Counted from the stretch's first letter, positions 34,361 to 44,605 are shown. The stretch: 64,000 bases of DNA from Qipengyuania sp. HL-TH1 (GCF_036365825.1 NZ_CP142675.1:2984501-3048500), one strand, 5' to 3'. Made by a program: numbers and translations. Notes: a model not told the origin generated them from the letters alone.

Positions 34361-34735
34361 ATGACTCAAGTCTGTCTCAATTGCGGTGCGCCGATGTACA
34401 GTCTTTTCGATCCCTGTATCGATTGCGGAATGCGACCAACGGACCCATCCCTTCGGAAAGGGGAGGGCAAGGAAGCTTATGATCGCGAACAGGGTCGCCA
34501 CATCCACGCAAATGTAATTGCTGCGCGTTCGCATTCGGCGGAAGCAAGGCGAGGGGACTTAATGACCAAGTTTCGCTCGGTTTATTCTTGGAGTGGTCGA
34601 CGTTACAAAGATCCCGGAATTAAAATTACGGACGTCGACGAATACGAGGACTCTAAACCAGTTTGGCAACGGAAGAGCCTACGAGTCCTTTTTTGGTTGC
34701 TTGCGCTTGTAGCGCTAGAGAAATTCCTGAGCTGA
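34361..34735 (+). CDS. orphan zinc-ribbon/transmembrane protein in low-GC patch
   Basis: 124 residues. The N-terminal zinc ribbon is CLNCG...CIDCG (residues 5-23), the centre is charged and there is a C-terminal hydrophobic anchor (LRVLFWLLALVALEKFL). The gene and flanks (about 34310-34770) are clearly AT-richer than everything around, with codons such as TTT, AAA and ATT, which suggests recent acquisition. No family recognised. It lies between kynU and an HNH gene (convergent). Confidence 0.65.
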   Translation: MTQVCLNCGAPMYSLFDPCIDCGMRPTDPSLRKGEGKEAYDREQGRHIHANVIAARSHSAEARRGDLMTKFRSVYSWSGRRYKDPGIKITDVDEYEDSKPVWQRKSLRVLFWLLALVALEKFLS

Positions 34736-34773
34736 AACGCGAGAAGGCGAAAGATTGACCTAGATAGACTTTC

Positions 34774-35382
34774 TCACGCCTCCAGTTCGATGTCCCAGTA
34801 GAGCCAGTCGCGCCAGGTTTCGTGGAGGTAGTTGGGCGGGAACTGTTTGCCGTGCTGCTGCAGCTGCCAGTGCGTCGGGCGGATCGGCTCGTTGTAGAGC
34901 TGCATCCCCGCCTGCTTCGGCGTGCGGCCACCCTTCTTCATGTTGCACGGCGCGCAGGCGGTGGCGATGTTTTCCCATGTCGTCTTGCCGCCCAGCCGGC
35001 GCGGGACGACGTGGTCGAAGGTGAGATTGTGCATCGCGCCGCAAAACTGGCAGCTGAAGCGGTCGCGCAGGAACAGGTTGAAGCGCGTGAACGCGGGAAA
35101 CTCGCTCGGCTTCACATATTGCTTGAGCGCGATCACGCTGGGGATCTTCATGTCGAGCGAAGGCGAATGGACCTCACGGTCATAGGTCTCGATCACGTCG
35201 ACCCGGTCGAGGAAGATCGCCTTGATCGCGGTCTGCCACGGCCATAGGCTCAGCGGGTAATAGGACAGCGGGGTGTAGTCGGCATTGAGGACGAGCGAAG
35301 GGCACGACTGCAAATTGCGCGTCGGATCTTCGTCGGTACTGCGGAACCTTGCGGCCCGTTCAAGCAGTTCGGCCCTGAACAC
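34774..35382 (-). CDS. HNH endonuclease
   Basis: 202 residues from a probable GTG (35382). CQFCGAMHNLTFDHVVPRRLGGKTTWENIATACAPCNMKKGG is a full HNH motif with two CxxC zinc pairs. The N-terminal part (LVLNADYTPLSYYPLSLWPWQTAIKAIFLDRVDVIE) belongs to a widespread alphaproteobacterial chromosomal HNH family. The role is uncertain; these occur near recombination or repair loci rather than in phage. The frame is open far upstream, but that part shadows gluQRS. Confidence 0.85.
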   Translation of the reverse strand: MFRAELLERAARFRSTDEDPTRNLQSCPSLVLNADYTPLSYYPLSLWPWQTAIKAIFLDRVDVIETYDREVHSPSLDMKIPSVIALKQYVKPSEFPAFTRFNLFLRDRFSCQFCGAMHNLTFDHVVPRRLGGKTTWENIATACAPCNMKKGGRTPKQAGMQLYNEPIRPTHWQLQQHGKQFPPNYLHETWRDWLYWDIELEA

Positions 35383-35508
35383 CTGTGCGTTCCTCCCCGA
35401 TGCGGTAGAAAATGCACTTGCAAGGAAAAGCGTCAAGCCTGTTACAGACAGGCTATCCACAAACTTGTCCGCAACCGGCGCTATTCCGTGCTCTCCATCA
35501 AGAACCGT

Positions 35509-36339
35509 ATGATCGTCACCCGCTTTGCCCCCAGTCCCAACGGCCCGCTGCATCTTGGCCATGCCTATTCGGCGATGGTCGCGCATGACTTGGCAAAACA
35601 GGCCGGCGGGCGGTTCCTGCTGCGGATCGAGGATATCGACGGCCCGCGCTCGCGGCCCGAACTGGCCGATGCGTTTCGCCGCGATCTCGCGTGGCTCGGG
35701 CTCGAATGGGAGGAAGTGCCTGCGCAATCGACCCGGCTCGCGGGCTATTCCGCCGCCGCGCAGGACCTGCTGGCGCGCGGCTACCTCTATCGCTGCACTT
35801 GCACCCGCGCCGAGATCGAGGCGCAGGGGGCGAAGATGGGTTCGCAGGGCCTCGTCTATCCCGGGACCTGCAAGACCCGTCCGGCCGATCCGGACCGGCC
35901 CGCGGCGCTGCGGCTCGATGTCGCGCGGGCTCTGGCCGATGTCGGCGCGCTGACATGGGAGGATGCGCCGGCCGGTCCTCAGGTGGCCGATCCGCGCGAG
36001 GCGGGCGATGTCGTGATCGTGCGCAAGGATGCGCCCGCGAGCTATCACCTTGCCGCCACGCTCGACGATGCCGCCGACGGGGTGACGCTGGTAACGCGCG
36101 GAATGGACCTGTTCGCGGCAACGCCGATCCACCGTCTGCTGCAGGCGCTGCTCGGCCTGCCGGTACCGCGCTGGCACCATCACGGCCTGCTGGTGGACGA
36201 TAGCGGCCACAAGCTCGCCAAGCGGCGCGGGTCGCCATCGCTGGCCGATCGGCGGGAGGCGGGCGAGGACGGGCTGTTGCTTGCGGAGCAACTGCGCTTG
36301 CACAGTTTTCCGGCTGGCATTTCGCTCGCGAGCGCCTAA
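35509..36339 (+). CDS. gluQRS: glutamyl-Q tRNA(Asp) synthetase
   Basis: 276 residues. Attaches glutamate to queuosine in tRNA(Asp). RFAPSPNGPLHLGHAYSA carries the class I HIGH-type motif. The zinc-like CTCTR...C cluster and the KMSKS-like KLAKRRG are visible, and the tRNA-anticodon domain is absent as expected. It links functionally to queC upstream, although 32 kb away. Confidence 0.93.
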   Translation: MIVTRFAPSPNGPLHLGHAYSAMVAHDLAKQAGGRFLLRIEDIDGPRSRPELADAFRRDLAWLGLEWEEVPAQSTRLAGYSAAAQDLLARGYLYRCTCTRAEIEAQGAKMGSQGLVYPGTCKTRPADPDRPAALRLDVARALADVGALTWEDAPAGPQVADPREAGDVVIVRKDAPASYHLAATLDDAADGVTLVTRGMDLFAATPIHRLLQALLGLPVPRWHHHGLLVDDSGHKLAKRRGSPSLADRREAGEDGLLLAEQLRLHSFPAGISLASA

Positions 36340-36351
36340 GTCCGTTGGGCT

Positions 36352-36582
36352 ATGAACACATTCCTCATCATTCTCCTCGTCATCCTGATGGTTCTCGTGG
36401 TCGCCTCGCTCATCCGCGGGATCGTCGCCTTCATGAAAAGCACCAAGATCGATCTGGAAAGTGGTGAGCAGACCGATGCCACCGATATGCAGCTGATGCA
36501 GAACAAGATGATGTTCGCGCGCATCAAGTACCAGGCACTGGCAGTGGTGGTGGTCGCCGTGATCCTCGCCATCGCGAACTGA
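36352..36582 (+). CDS. twin-transmembrane HIG1-like protein
   Basis: 76 residues with two hydrophobic segments (FLIILLVILMVLVVASLIRGIVAF and ALAVVVVAVILAIA) bracketing a charged loop ending KMMFARIKYQ, typical of bacterial HIG1/twin-TM proteins. These are loosely tied to respiratory complexes. 13 bases after gluQRS and 19 bases before the cobalamin adenosyltransferase gene, so probably cotranscribed. Confidence 0.8.
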   Translation: MNTFLIILLVILMVLVVASLIRGIVAFMKSTKIDLESGEQTDATDMQLMQNKMMFARIKYQALAVVVVAVILAIAN

Positions 36583-36601
36583 GCCGGACGGCCGCCGCAG
36601 C

Positions 36602-37180
36602 ATGGTCAAGCTCAACAAGATCTATACCCGCACGGGTGATGACGGCACCACTGGCCTCGTCGATGGTTCGCGCCTGCCCAAGCACGCCGCGCGGATGGAA
36701 GCGATCGGCGCGGTCGACGAAGCCAACAGCGCGCTTGGCCTCGCCGCGGTCGCGCTGGCCGACGGCGAATTCGCCACACCGCTCTATCGCATCCAGAACG
36801 ATCTGTTCGACCTTGGCGCGGACCTGGCGACGCCTGCGGGCGAGGGTGACGATTTCGCGCCCTCGGAAATGGTGCTGCGGATCGTCGCGGCGCAAGTCGC
36901 ATGGCTCGAAAGCGCGATCGACGATGCCAATGCCCGGCTCGAACCGCTGACCAGCTTCGTCCTTCCGGGTGGGAGCGATGCGGCTGCGCGGTTGCATGTC
37001 GCCCGCGCCTCCGTCCGGCGAGCCGAACGCGCCATGACTGCGATGGCGGCGCAGATGCCCGCCAACAGCGAGGCGCTGGCCTATATCAACCGCCTGTCGG
37101 ACTATCTGTTCGTGCTGGCGCGGGTCGCCAATGACGACGGGCGGGCAGACGTGAAGTGGGTGCCTGGCGCCAACCGCTGA
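36602..37180 (+). CDS. cob(I)alamin adenosyltransferase, PduO/MMAB type
   Basis: 192 residues. Adenosylates cob(I)alamin using ATP. The start KLNKIYTRTGDDGTTGLVDGSRLPKHAARMEAIGAVDEANSALGL is diagnostic of PduO-type ATP:corrinoid adenosyltransferases, with YTRTGDDG forming the ATP site. The C-terminal RRAERAMTAMA and NRLSDYLFVLAR motifs are present. It may serve methylmalonyl-CoA mutase or another adenosylcobalamin enzyme. No riboswitch is apparent upstream. Confidence 0.94.
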   Translation: MVKLNKIYTRTGDDGTTGLVDGSRLPKHAARMEAIGAVDEANSALGLAAVALADGEFATPLYRIQNDLFDLGADLATPAGEGDDFAPSEMVLRIVAAQVAWLESAIDDANARLEPLTSFVLPGGSDAAARLHVARASVRRAERAMTAMAAQMPANSEALAYINRLSDYLFVLARVANDDGRADVKWVPGANR

Positions 37181-37247
37181 GGCGCTAGCCAGCGCTCTGC
37201 GCCTTCGCTAGTGCAGCGCCGTTGCTGCAGACGCGAAGGAAATTTCG

Positions 37248-38120
37248 ATGAACAATACGGTTGCCATCATCGGTGCGGGCCAGATGGGCTCGGGAATAGC
37301 GCAGACCGTGGCCGCGAACGGCATCGATGTGCTGCTCGCCGATGTCAGCCTGGAGGTCGCCGAGCAGGCACACGCCGGGATCGACAAGGCGCTGGGCAAG
37401 CTGGTCGGCAAGGGCAAGATCGAGATCGCCGATGCCGAAGCGACGCTGAAGCGCATCACCCCGGTCGCCGATTACGCGCCGATGCAGGACGCCAGCCTGA
37501 TCATCGAGGCGGCGACCGAGAAGGAAGCGATCAAGCAGGCGATCTTCGAGAAGGCCGGCCAGTTCCTCGCCGCCGACGCGATCATGGCCTCGAACACCAG
37601 CTCGATCCCGATCACGCGGATGGCGAATTACGCGCCCGATCCGGCGCGCTTCATCGGCCTGCATTTCTTCAACCCGGTGCCGGTGATGAAGCTGATCGAG
37701 GTCATCCCCGGCCTTGCGACCGCGCAGACGACCACCGACCGCACCACCGCCTTTGCCGAGAGCCTGGGCAAGGAAGTGGTCCTGTCGCAGGACGAGCCTG
37801 GCTTCGTCGTCAATCGTATCCTGCTGCCGATGATCAATGAAGCGGTGTTCGTGCTGGGCCAGTCGACCGCCGGAATCGAGGATATCGACAAGGGTTGCCG
37901 CCTCGGCCTCAACCACCCGATGGGCCCGTTGCAACTGGCCGACTTCGTCGGGCTGGATACCTGTCTCGACATCATCATGGTGCTCTACAAGACCACCCGC
38001 GATGCCAAGTACCGCCCCGCGCCGCTGCTGGTGAAGTATGTCGAGGCCGGCTGGCTCGGCCGCAAGACGGGCCGCGGGTTCTACGATTATACGGGCGAAG
38101 AGCCGGTGCCGACCAGGTAG
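37248..38120 (+). CDS. 3-hydroxybutyryl-CoA/3-hydroxyacyl-CoA dehydrogenase
   Basis: 290 residues. Oxidises L-3-hydroxyacyl-CoA (or reduces acetoacetyl-CoA) with NAD(P). Rossmann [12 protein letters not shown] at the start; catalytic triad region [19 protein letters not shown], the substrate loop [25 protein letters not shown] and [15 protein letters not shown] are conserved. Stand-alone HBDH rather than the fused FadB. The terminal region ends GFYDY. It is followed by a large perfect hairpin and a stretch without genes. Confidence 0.92.
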   Translation: MNNTVAIIGAGQMGSGIAQTVAANGIDVLLADVSLEVAEQAHAGIDKALGKLVGKGKIEIADAEATLKRITPVADYAPMQDASLIIEAATEKEAIKQAIFEKAGQFLAADAIMASNTSSIPITRMANYAPDPARFIGLHFFNPVPVMKLIEVIPGLATAQTTTDRTTAFAESLGKEVVLSQDEPGFVVNRILLPMINEAVFVLGQSTAGIEDIDKGCRLGLNHPMGPLQLADFVGLDTCLDIIMVLYKTTRDAKYRPAPLLVKYVEAGWLGRKTGRGFYDYTGEEPVPTR

Positions 38121-38161
38121 TTTCTGGGTGCGGGAAGCGCATTCGCGCTCCCCTTGTTGCT

Positions 38162-38238
38162 GCACCGGCCCGCACCCCCTCCCGGCCACCCACCGCACGG
38201 TATTTTATGGGTGGCCGGGAGGGGGTGTGGGCCGGTGC
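38162..38238. repeat. 30-bp inverted repeat with 17-base loop
   Basis: Arms 38162-38191 and 38209-38238 pair along 30 bases with one G·T pair. The 38121-38388 gap holds no other gene that could be supported. No long T-run follows, so it is not a simple terminator. Confidence 0.75.
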
Positions 38239-38388
38239 CGTAGGTCAGGACGGATGTCCTGACCGCACGCTACAAAGATTCGGGACGGCCGCGGGCTGGT
38301 GCAGCCAACATCACCGGGCACCCAGTACCCAAACTCCGCAGGAACCCTGCGCCCGTGCTCTCCGTTGGTCAGGCAAAGGAGACTACGC

Positions 38389-38727
38389 ATGACCGACAAG
38401 AAGGTAAGCAGCCAGGAGGAGCGCCAGGCCGACCTCGCGCCCGATACGCATAACGACGAGCAGGACGATCATCGCAACCAGGCGCAGGAAGTGTCCGAGG
38501 AAGCGCAGAACCGCGAGACCGGCTCGCCGACCGAGAGCATCAAGGGCGACAACAAGAGCGACCTGATGGGCGATTCGACGCAGGACACGATCGACCACAT
38601 GCGCGACATGGAAAGCTCGGGCCGGATCGACATGTCGGCCTATCGGGGCGAACCCAACCATGACGACAATGTCGACAAATACGGCAAGTCCGCCAAGCCC
38701 GACGGATTGCGCGGCGACGGGACCTAA
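38389..38727 (+). CDS. hydrophilic, presumably disordered small protein
   Basis: 112 residues from ATG 38389 preceded by AAAGGAG. The composition is extremely polar (D, E, Q, N, K, S; no cysteine, few hydrophobic residues). This recalls stress- or desiccation-related disordered proteins, but no family is recognised. The last 4 bases overlap the stop of the convergent DUF202 gene. Confidence 0.7.
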   Translation: MTDKKVSSQEERQADLAPDTHNDEQDDHRNQAQEVSEEAQNRETGSPTESIKGDNKSDLMGDSTQDTIDHMRDMESSGRIDMSAYRGEPNHDDNVDKYGKSAKPDGLRGDGT

Positions 38728-39134
38728 GAGGTCAGGCTGCCGTCATTGAGGATCCATAGACCCGCGGTCAGGATCAGCGCACCGGAAGCAATCGCATAGG
38801 CCAGCACACGAAAGTTCGGGGTCGATACGGCCTCGAACTTGTGTGCGCTCAGCTTCTCCATCGTATGACAGGCGCGGCGCTGTGCGGTAATTGCCAGCCA
38901 CCCGCCCGCGAGGATGAACACCGTCGCAATCGCCTTGGCCAGCCAGGGCGGATCGAACGCGCCGAATACCGCCTTGAACCCCAGACCGATACCGATCGCA
39001 GCGAAAGCGGTGCGCATCCACCCCGCGAACGTACGCTCCAGCGCCATGATATTGCGGTCTTCCGCAAGATCGGTGCGCAATTCGGCCCATTCGGTCGACT
39101 TGTCGGGATCTTCGGGGGGATCGTCTTGCGCCAT
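38724..39134 (-). CDS. DUF202/YidH-family membrane protein
   Basis: 136 residues. NIMALERTFAGWMRTAFAAIGIGLG is the conserved DUF202 start, followed by three hydrophobic segments. Inner-membrane protein of unknown function. The charged N-terminal stretch (MAQDDPPEDPDKSTEWAEL) is soluble. Confidence 0.87.
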   Translation of the reverse strand: MAQDDPPEDPDKSTEWAELRTDLAEDRNIMALERTFAGWMRTAFAAIGIGLGFKAVFGAFDPPWLAKAIATVFILAGGWLAITAQRRACHTMEKLSAHKFEAVSTPNFRVLAYAIASGALILTAGLWILNDGSLTS

Positions 39135-39171
39135 AGGATATCAATCGCGGATCGCTGCGCCGGTTCCGCGC

Positions 39172-39579
39172 TTACTCGACGATCTCGGGAGGGGGCTCCC
39201 GGTCTATCACCACACCTGACGGCGGGACCGAGGTTGACGTGTCGATGGTCGGTGCGGCGTCGTTGATCAGATAGCTGTCATCGAGCGGGGCGGGAGTGAA
39301 CGGTGCCGGTTCGGCGGGGCCGGAGGTCTCGCTCTCGGCGTACCATGCGGATAGCGACGGGTCCGGCCCCCGCCGTGCCGGTGGTGGCGGCTCGGGGCTG
39401 GATGAAACGGTCTCTGTCTGGCGCGGTTCGCCATAGCCTGCATCGTCCGGTGCGCCGTCGCCAAGCTGGCCGATCAGACCGGGGTCGTCTTCGCCGCCGA
39501 CCAGCAGCAGCACGGCGAGCAGGAAAAGGCCGACCATCGCCAGCTTCTTCAGCACTCCCGGAGGCAGTCCGTCATCCAT
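39172..39579 (-). CDS. single-span membrane protein with proline-rich tail
   Basis: 135 residues: one N-terminal membrane segment (LKKLAMVGLFLLAVLLLVGG), then a proline/serine/aspartate-rich, probably disordered region. The start ATG at 39579 is the only one compatible with the membrane segment near the N-terminus; the frame upstream only shadows mutS. 26 bases downstream of the mutS stop on the same strand. No homologue recognised. Confidence 0.65.
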   Translation of the reverse strand: MDDGLPPGVLKKLAMVGLFLLAVLLLVGGEDDPGLIGQLGDGAPDDAGYGEPRQTETVSSSPEPPPPARRGPDPSLSAWYAESETSGPAEPAPFTPAPLDDSYLINDAAPTIDTSTSVPPSGVVIDREPPPEIVE

Positions 39580-39605
39580 AGCGGCGCACCCTATACGAAA
39601 GCCGG

Positions 39606-42230
39606 TTAAGTGTCCGTTTCGCTCGCCTGCGCCTTGAGAGCGTAGAGCGTCTCGAGCGCCTCGCGCGGCGAAAGCGCATCGACGTCGAGCGTCTCGAGCG
39701 CGGTCCGCACTGGATCGGGTTTGTCGTCCTGCTGCTGCGCGGTCGCCGCGAACAGCGGCAGTTCGCCCAGTCCCGCGGCGAGCCCGCCGGTCTGCTCGCG
39801 GCCCTTTTCGAGCTTGTCGAGCACCGCGCGCGCGCGCTTGATAACCGGGGCGGGGACCCCCGCCAGCTTGGCTACCGAAAGCCCGTAGCTGCGATCCGCG
39901 GCGCCCCTGGCAAGCTCGTGCAGCAGCACCAGATCGCCCTTCCATTCGCGCGCCCGGACATGGTGCAGGGTCAGTTTGTCGCAGGTGTCCGCCAGCCGCG
40001 AGAGCTCGTGATAATGCGTGGCAAACAGGCAGCGGCATTGCAGGTTCTCATGGACCGCCTCGACCACCGCCCAGGCGAGCGCCATCCCGTCATAGGTCGA
40101 AGTGCCGCGGCCAACCTCGTCGAGGATCACGAAGCTGCGCGCGGTCGCCTGGCTGAGGATCGCTGCGGTTTCGACCATCTCGACCATGAAGGTCGAGCGC
40201 CCCCGCGCGAGATTGTCGGACGCGCCGACACGGCTGAACAGCCGGTCCGCCAGCCCGATGCGTGCGGCGCGGGCAGGTACGAAACTGCCCGCCTGCGCCA
40301 GCAGCATGATCAGCGCATTCTGCCGCAGGAAGGTCGATTTACCGCCCATGTTCGGCCCGCCGATCAGCCACAGCCGGTCGTCGCTCCCCAGCAAGCAATC
40401 ATTGGCGACGAAGCGCTCGCCGCCTTGCGCCAGCGCCGCCTCGACCACCGGGTGCCGCCCGCCGGTAATCTCCAGACAGGGCTCGTCGAGCATTTCGGGC
40501 TGGGCCCAGTCGCCCTCGACCGCGCGCTCGGCCAGCGCCGCGGATACATCGATCCGCGCCAAAGCCGCGGCGGTCGCGGCAATCGCTTCGCGCGCTGCCA
40601 CCACCTCGCCGACGAGCGTCTCGAAATGTGCTTCCTCGGCCGCCAGTGCATGCGCGCCGGCCTCCGCGATGCGCGTCGCTTCCTCGTGCAGGCCGAGCGA
40701 ATTGAAGCGGACCGCGCCCGCCATGGTTTGGCGGTGGGTGAAGCCGCTGTCCGCCGCCATCAGCTTGTCGCCGTGCTTGGCGGGCACTTCGATGAAATAG
40801 CCGAGCACCTTATTGTGCTTGATCTTGAGCGAGGGGGTGCCGGTTTCTTCGCGATATTTCGCCTCGAGAGCGGCGATCGCCTTGCGCGCATTGCCCGAGG
40901 TCTCGCGCAGCGCGTCGAGCGCATGGTCGTAGCCGCTCGCGACATAGCCGCCCTGGCCGCGTTCGGTGGGCGGGGCGGGGACCAGCGCGCGCGCCAGGTG
41001 GTCGACCAGCGCCGCATGTCCGCCCAGCGCCTCGCACATCCGCTGCAGCAGCGCGGGCAGGTCGGCGCTGTCGCTCAGCATCGCGCGCACCCGGCGTGCT
41101 TCGGACAGGCCATCGCGGATCTGGCCCAGATCGCGCGGACTGCCGCGGCCCGCGACCAGCCGCCCCAGCGCGCGCCCGATATCCGGCGCCTGCCGCAGCA
41201 CCGCGCGCAGATCGGCCCGCAGCAGCGGGTCGGCGTGAAAATGGTGGACGCTGGCCAGCCGGTGTTCGATCGCGCCGCGATCCGCCAGCGGGGCGGACAG
41301 GTCTTCGGCCAGCTGGCGTGCGCCCGCGCCGGTGGCGCAGCGGTCGACACAGGCGATCAGGCTGCCCGTGCGTCCGCCGCCCTGCGCTTCGAGGATTTCG
41401 AGGCTGGTCCGCGTTGCCGCATCCATCGCCAGATGCGCGCCCGTCCCGCGCGCGACCGGTGGCAGCAGGAACGGCAGCGTCCCGCGTCCGGCATGGTCGA
41501 GATAGGCGATCAGGCCCGCCGCCGCGGCCAGCATCGGGCGCGAAAAATCGCCCAGCCCGTCGAGCGTGGCGATCCCGTGGATCGCCTTGAGCCGCGCCTC
41601 CCCATCCTCGCTGCGGAAATCGGCGCGCGGTCGGGGGATCATGTCGGCGGCGGCGGCGTCCCAGTCATCGGGGGCGACCATCTCGCTCGCGCCCATCCGT
41701 GCCAGCGCTGCATCGAGCGCGTCGGGCGCGCATTGCTCTAGCTCCATCCGCCCGGTCGAGATATCGCAGGATGCCAGCCCCACGCCGTCGCGCACCGGGG
41801 CGACGGCCACCAGCAGATTGGCGCGGCGCGGTTCGAGCAGGGCTTCCTCGGTCAGCGTGCCGGCAGTGACGAAGCGCACGATATCGCGCGCCACCAGCGT
41901 CTTGGACACCGGCGTGCCGTCGCGCCGGGCGCGTTCCTTCGCTTCCTCGGGCGTCTCGGTCTGTTCGGCGATCGCGACGCGGCAGCCGCCCTTGATCAGC
42001 CTGGCGAGATAGCCCTCGGCAGCATGCACCGGGACGCCGCACATCGGCACCGGTTCCCCGCCATGTTCGCCGCGCGTGGTGAGCGCGATATCGAGTACGC
42101 CCGCCGCGATCCGCGCATCCTCGAAGAACAGTTCGAAGAAGTCGCCCATGCGGTAGAACAGCAGCGCATCGCCCGCCTCGCGCTTGAGCGCGAGATATTG
42201 CTGCATCATCGGAGTGGGCGTGTCGGCCAT
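39606..42230 (-). CDS. mutS: DNA mismatch repair protein MutS
   Basis: 874 residues. Recognises mismatches and recruits MutL. All MutS parts are there: mismatch-binding FYRMGDFFELFFEDA (Phe and Glu of F-x-E near residue 32), connector, lever and clamp regions, and the ABC ATPase with Walker A GGPNMGGKSTFLRQ, signature-like GRSTFMVEM, Walker B VILDEVGRGTSTYDG. Standard length. Divergent from maeB across about 110 bases. Confidence 0.97.
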   Translation of the reverse strand: MADTPTPMMQQYLALKREAGDALLFYRMGDFFELFFEDARIAAGVLDIALTTRGEHGGEPVPMCGVPVHAAEGYLARLIKGGCRVAIAEQTETPEEAKERARRDGTPVSKTLVARDIVRFVTAGTLTEEALLEPRRANLLVAVAPVRDGVGLASCDISTGRMELEQCAPDALDAALARMGASEMVAPDDWDAAAADMIPRPRADFRSEDGEARLKAIHGIATLDGLGDFSRPMLAAAAGLIAYLDHAGRGTLPFLLPPVARGTGAHLAMDAATRTSLEILEAQGGGRTGSLIACVDRCATGAGARQLAEDLSAPLADRGAIEHRLASVHHFHADPLLRADLRAVLRQAPDIGRALGRLVAGRGSPRDLGQIRDGLSEARRVRAMLSDSADLPALLQRMCEALGGHAALVDHLARALVPAPPTERGQGGYVASGYDHALDALRETSGNARKAIAALEAKYREETGTPSLKIKHNKVLGYFIEVPAKHGDKLMAADSGFTHRQTMAGAVRFNSLGLHEEATRIAEAGAHALAAEEAHFETLVGEVVAAREAIAATAAALARIDVSAALAERAVEGDWAQPEMLDEPCLEITGGRHPVVEAALAQGGERFVANDCLLGSDDRLWLIGGPNMGGKSTFLRQNALIMLLAQAGSFVPARAARIGLADRLFSRVGASDNLARGRSTFMVEMVETAAILSQATARSFVILDEVGRGTSTYDGMALAWAVVEAVHENLQCRCLFATHYHELSRLADTCDKLTLHHVRAREWKGDLVLLHELARGAADRSYGLSVAKLAGVPAPVIKRARAVLDKLEKGREQTGGLAAGLGELPLFAATAQQQDDKPDPVRTALETLDVDALSPREALETLYALKAQASETDT

Positions 42231-42343
42231 GGCGCCGGACCTAGCGAGCGCGCGCGCGATTGGGGAGTCGCCGCGGCCCCCTTTCCCCTATGACTTCGCC
42301 GCGCGAGCGGTTAGGGGCAGGGGGCAGCGAGACGAGGACACCC

Positions 42344-44605
42344 ATGGCCGACGAAAAATCCGCTTTCACCACGCGTGAGGCGTTGTTCTATCACGAGACT
42401 ATCCGCCCGGGTAAGATCGAGATCATCGCCTCCAAGCCGATGGCGAGCCAGCGCGATCTGAGCCTGGCCTATTCGCCCGGCGTGGCTGCACCGGTCGAAG
42501 CGATCGCTGCCAATCCGGCGGATGCGGCACGCTATACCGCGCGGTCCAATCTGGTCGCGGTGATTTCCAACGGCACCGCGATCCTCGGCCTCGGCAATCT
42601 CGGCGCGCTGGCCTCGAAGCCGGTGATGGAAGGCAAGGCAGTGCTGTTCAAGCGCTTCGCCGATGTCGATTCGATCGATATCGAGCTCGATACCGAGGAT
42701 CCGGACAAGTTCATCGAAGCGGTCGCGCTGATGGAGCCGAGTTTCGGCGGCATCAATCTGGAAGACATCGCCGCGCCCGAATGTTTCATCATCGAGCAGG
42801 CGCTGCGCGAGCGGATGAATATTCCGGTCATGCATGACGACCAGCACGGCACCGCGATCATCGCCGCCGCCGGGCTGATCAACGCCTGTCACCTCACCGG
42901 GCGCAAGCTCAAGGATGTGAAAATGGTGGTCAACGGCGCGGGTGCCAGCGCGCTCGCCTGCACCGCGCTGATCAAGGCGATCGGCGTGCCGCACGAGAAC
43001 GTGATCGTTTGCGACCGTACCGGGCCGATTACCCCCGGGCGCGACAATGTCGACCAGTGGAAGAGCGCGCATGCCGTGCCCACCAAGGCGACCAGCCTGG
43101 AAGAGGCGCTGGTCGGTGCCGACATCTTCCTCGGCCTGTCCGCCGCGGGCGCGCTGAAACCCGAATGGGTCGCCAAGATGGCCGACAGGCCGATCATCTT
43201 CGCCATGGCCAATCCGGTGCCCGAGATCATGCCCGAGGATGCCAAGGCGGTGCGCCCCGATGCGATCATCGCCACCGGACGCAGCGACTATCCCAACCAG
43301 GTCAACAATGTCCTCGGCTTCCCCTTCATCTTCCGCGGCGCGCTCGACGTGCGGGCGACCGCGATCAACGAGGAAATGAAGATCGCCGCCGCGCATGCCA
43401 TCGCCGAACTCGCACGCGAACGCGTGCCCGACGAAGTGGCGGCGGCCTATGGCGTGAGCCACCAGTTCGGCGAGGAATACATCATTCCCGCACCCTTCGA
43501 TCCGCGGCTGATGGAAGTTGTTTCCAGCGCGGTTGCGCAAGCGGCGATGGACAGCGGCGTCGCGGAAGCCCCGATCGAGGATTTCGGCGCCTATCGCCTC
43601 GCGCTCAAGGCGCGGCTCAATCCGACCACCGCGGCGCTGACCAATATCTACGAACAGGCCAAGGCCAATCCCAAGCGTGTGGTCTTCGCCGAGGCGGAGG
43701 AGGATGTCGCGCTGCGCGCGGCGATCCAGTTCCGCGATTTCGGCTATGGCGAACCGATCCTCGTCGGTCGCACCGAGAAGGTGCTCGAAAAGCTGCGCGA
43801 ACTAGGCGTGGACGATCCCGACGACTGGATCATCGAGAATTCGGCGCTGTCGGACAAGGTGCCGGCAATGAACGACTATCTCTACAAACGCCTACAGCGC
43901 CGCGGCTACACGCAGCGCGACGTGCAGCGGATGGTCAACCAGGAACGCAACGTCTTTGCCGCGCTGCTCGTCGCGCTCGGCCATGGCGATGCGATGATCA
44001 CCGGATTGACGCGGACCTACGCGCAGACCGCGCGCGAAGTGGCGCGGGTGATCGATCCCAAGCCCGGCGCGACGCCGTTCGGCATCCACATGATGATCGG
44101 CAAGAACCAGACCACCTTCCTCGCCGACACCACCATCAACGAACGCCCCAGCGCCGCCGAGCTGGCGCATATCGCCAAGGAAACCGCTGCGGTCGCGCGC
44201 CGCATGGGGCACGAACCACGCGTCGCCTTCATGTCCTATTCGACCTTCGGCAATCCCTCGGGCCAGTGGCTGGGCAATCTGCGCGATGCCGTCGCGCTGC
44301 TCGATGCGGACGACGCGGTGGATTTCGAATATGAAGGCGAAATGGCGCCCGATGCCGCGCTCAACCGCAAGGTGATGGAACTCTATCCCTTCAGCCGCCT
44401 GTCGGGCCCCGCCAATGTGCTCATCATGCCCGGGCTGCAATCGGCCAATCTGTCGGCCAAGCTGCTGCGCGAGCTGGGCGGCGAGACGATGGTCGGCCCG
44501 ATGATGATCGGCAGCGAGAAGCCGGTGCAGATCGCCCCGATGACCGCGATTGCGCCCGACCTGCTGACGCTGGCGGTGCTCGCCAGCGCGGGTATCGTGG
44601 GGTGA
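42344..44605 (+). CDS. maeB: NADP-dependent malic enzyme with phosphotransacetylase-like domain
   Basis: 753 residues. Decarboxylates malate to pyruvate. N-terminal malic domain and NAD(P)-binding domain ([67 protein letters not shown]) followed by a C-terminal phosphate acetyltransferase-like domain ([15 protein letters not shown]... [13 protein letters not shown]), the MaeB architecture; the latter usually regulates rather than catalyses. Ribosome site is weak (GAGGACACC). Confidence 0.95.
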   Translation: MADEKSAFTTREALFYHETIRPGKIEIIASKPMASQRDLSLAYSPGVAAPVEAIAANPADAARYTARSNLVAVISNGTAILGLGNLGALASKPVMEGKAVLFKRFADVDSIDIELDTEDPDKFIEAVALMEPSFGGINLEDIAAPECFIIEQALRERMNIPVMHDDQHGTAIIAAAGLINACHLTGRKLKDVKMVVNGAGASALACTALIKAIGVPHENVIVCDRTGPITPGRDNVDQWKSAHAVPTKATSLEEALVGADIFLGLSAAGALKPEWVAKMADRPIIFAMANPVPEIMPEDAKAVRPDAIIATGRSDYPNQVNNVLGFPFIFRGALDVRATAINEEMKIAAAHAIAELARERVPDEVAAAYGVSHQFGEEYIIPAPFDPRLMEVVSSAVAQAAMDSGVAEAPIEDFGAYRLALKARLNPTTAALTNIYEQAKANPKRVVFAEAEEDVALRAAIQFRDFGYGEPILVGRTEKVLEKLRELGVDDPDDWIIENSALSDKVPAMNDYLYKRLQRRGYTQRDVQRMVNQERNVFAALLVALGHGDAMITGLTRTYAQTAREVARVIDPKPGATPFGIHMMIGKNQTTFLADTTINERPSAAELAHIAKETAAVARRMGHEPRVAFMSYSTFGNPSGQWLGNLRDAVALLDADDAVDFEYEGEMAPDAALNRKVMELYPFSRLSGPANVLIMPGLQSANLSAKLLRELGGETMVGPMMIGSEKPVQIAPMTAIAPDLLTLAVLASAGIVG

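Noticed and set aside
35383..36618. N-terminal extension of the HNH protein
   Set aside because: Antisense to gluQRS; not compatible with the family start.
39918..41741. 607-codon plus-strand frame
   Set aside because: Antisense of mutS; composition and lack of motifs show it is a shadow.
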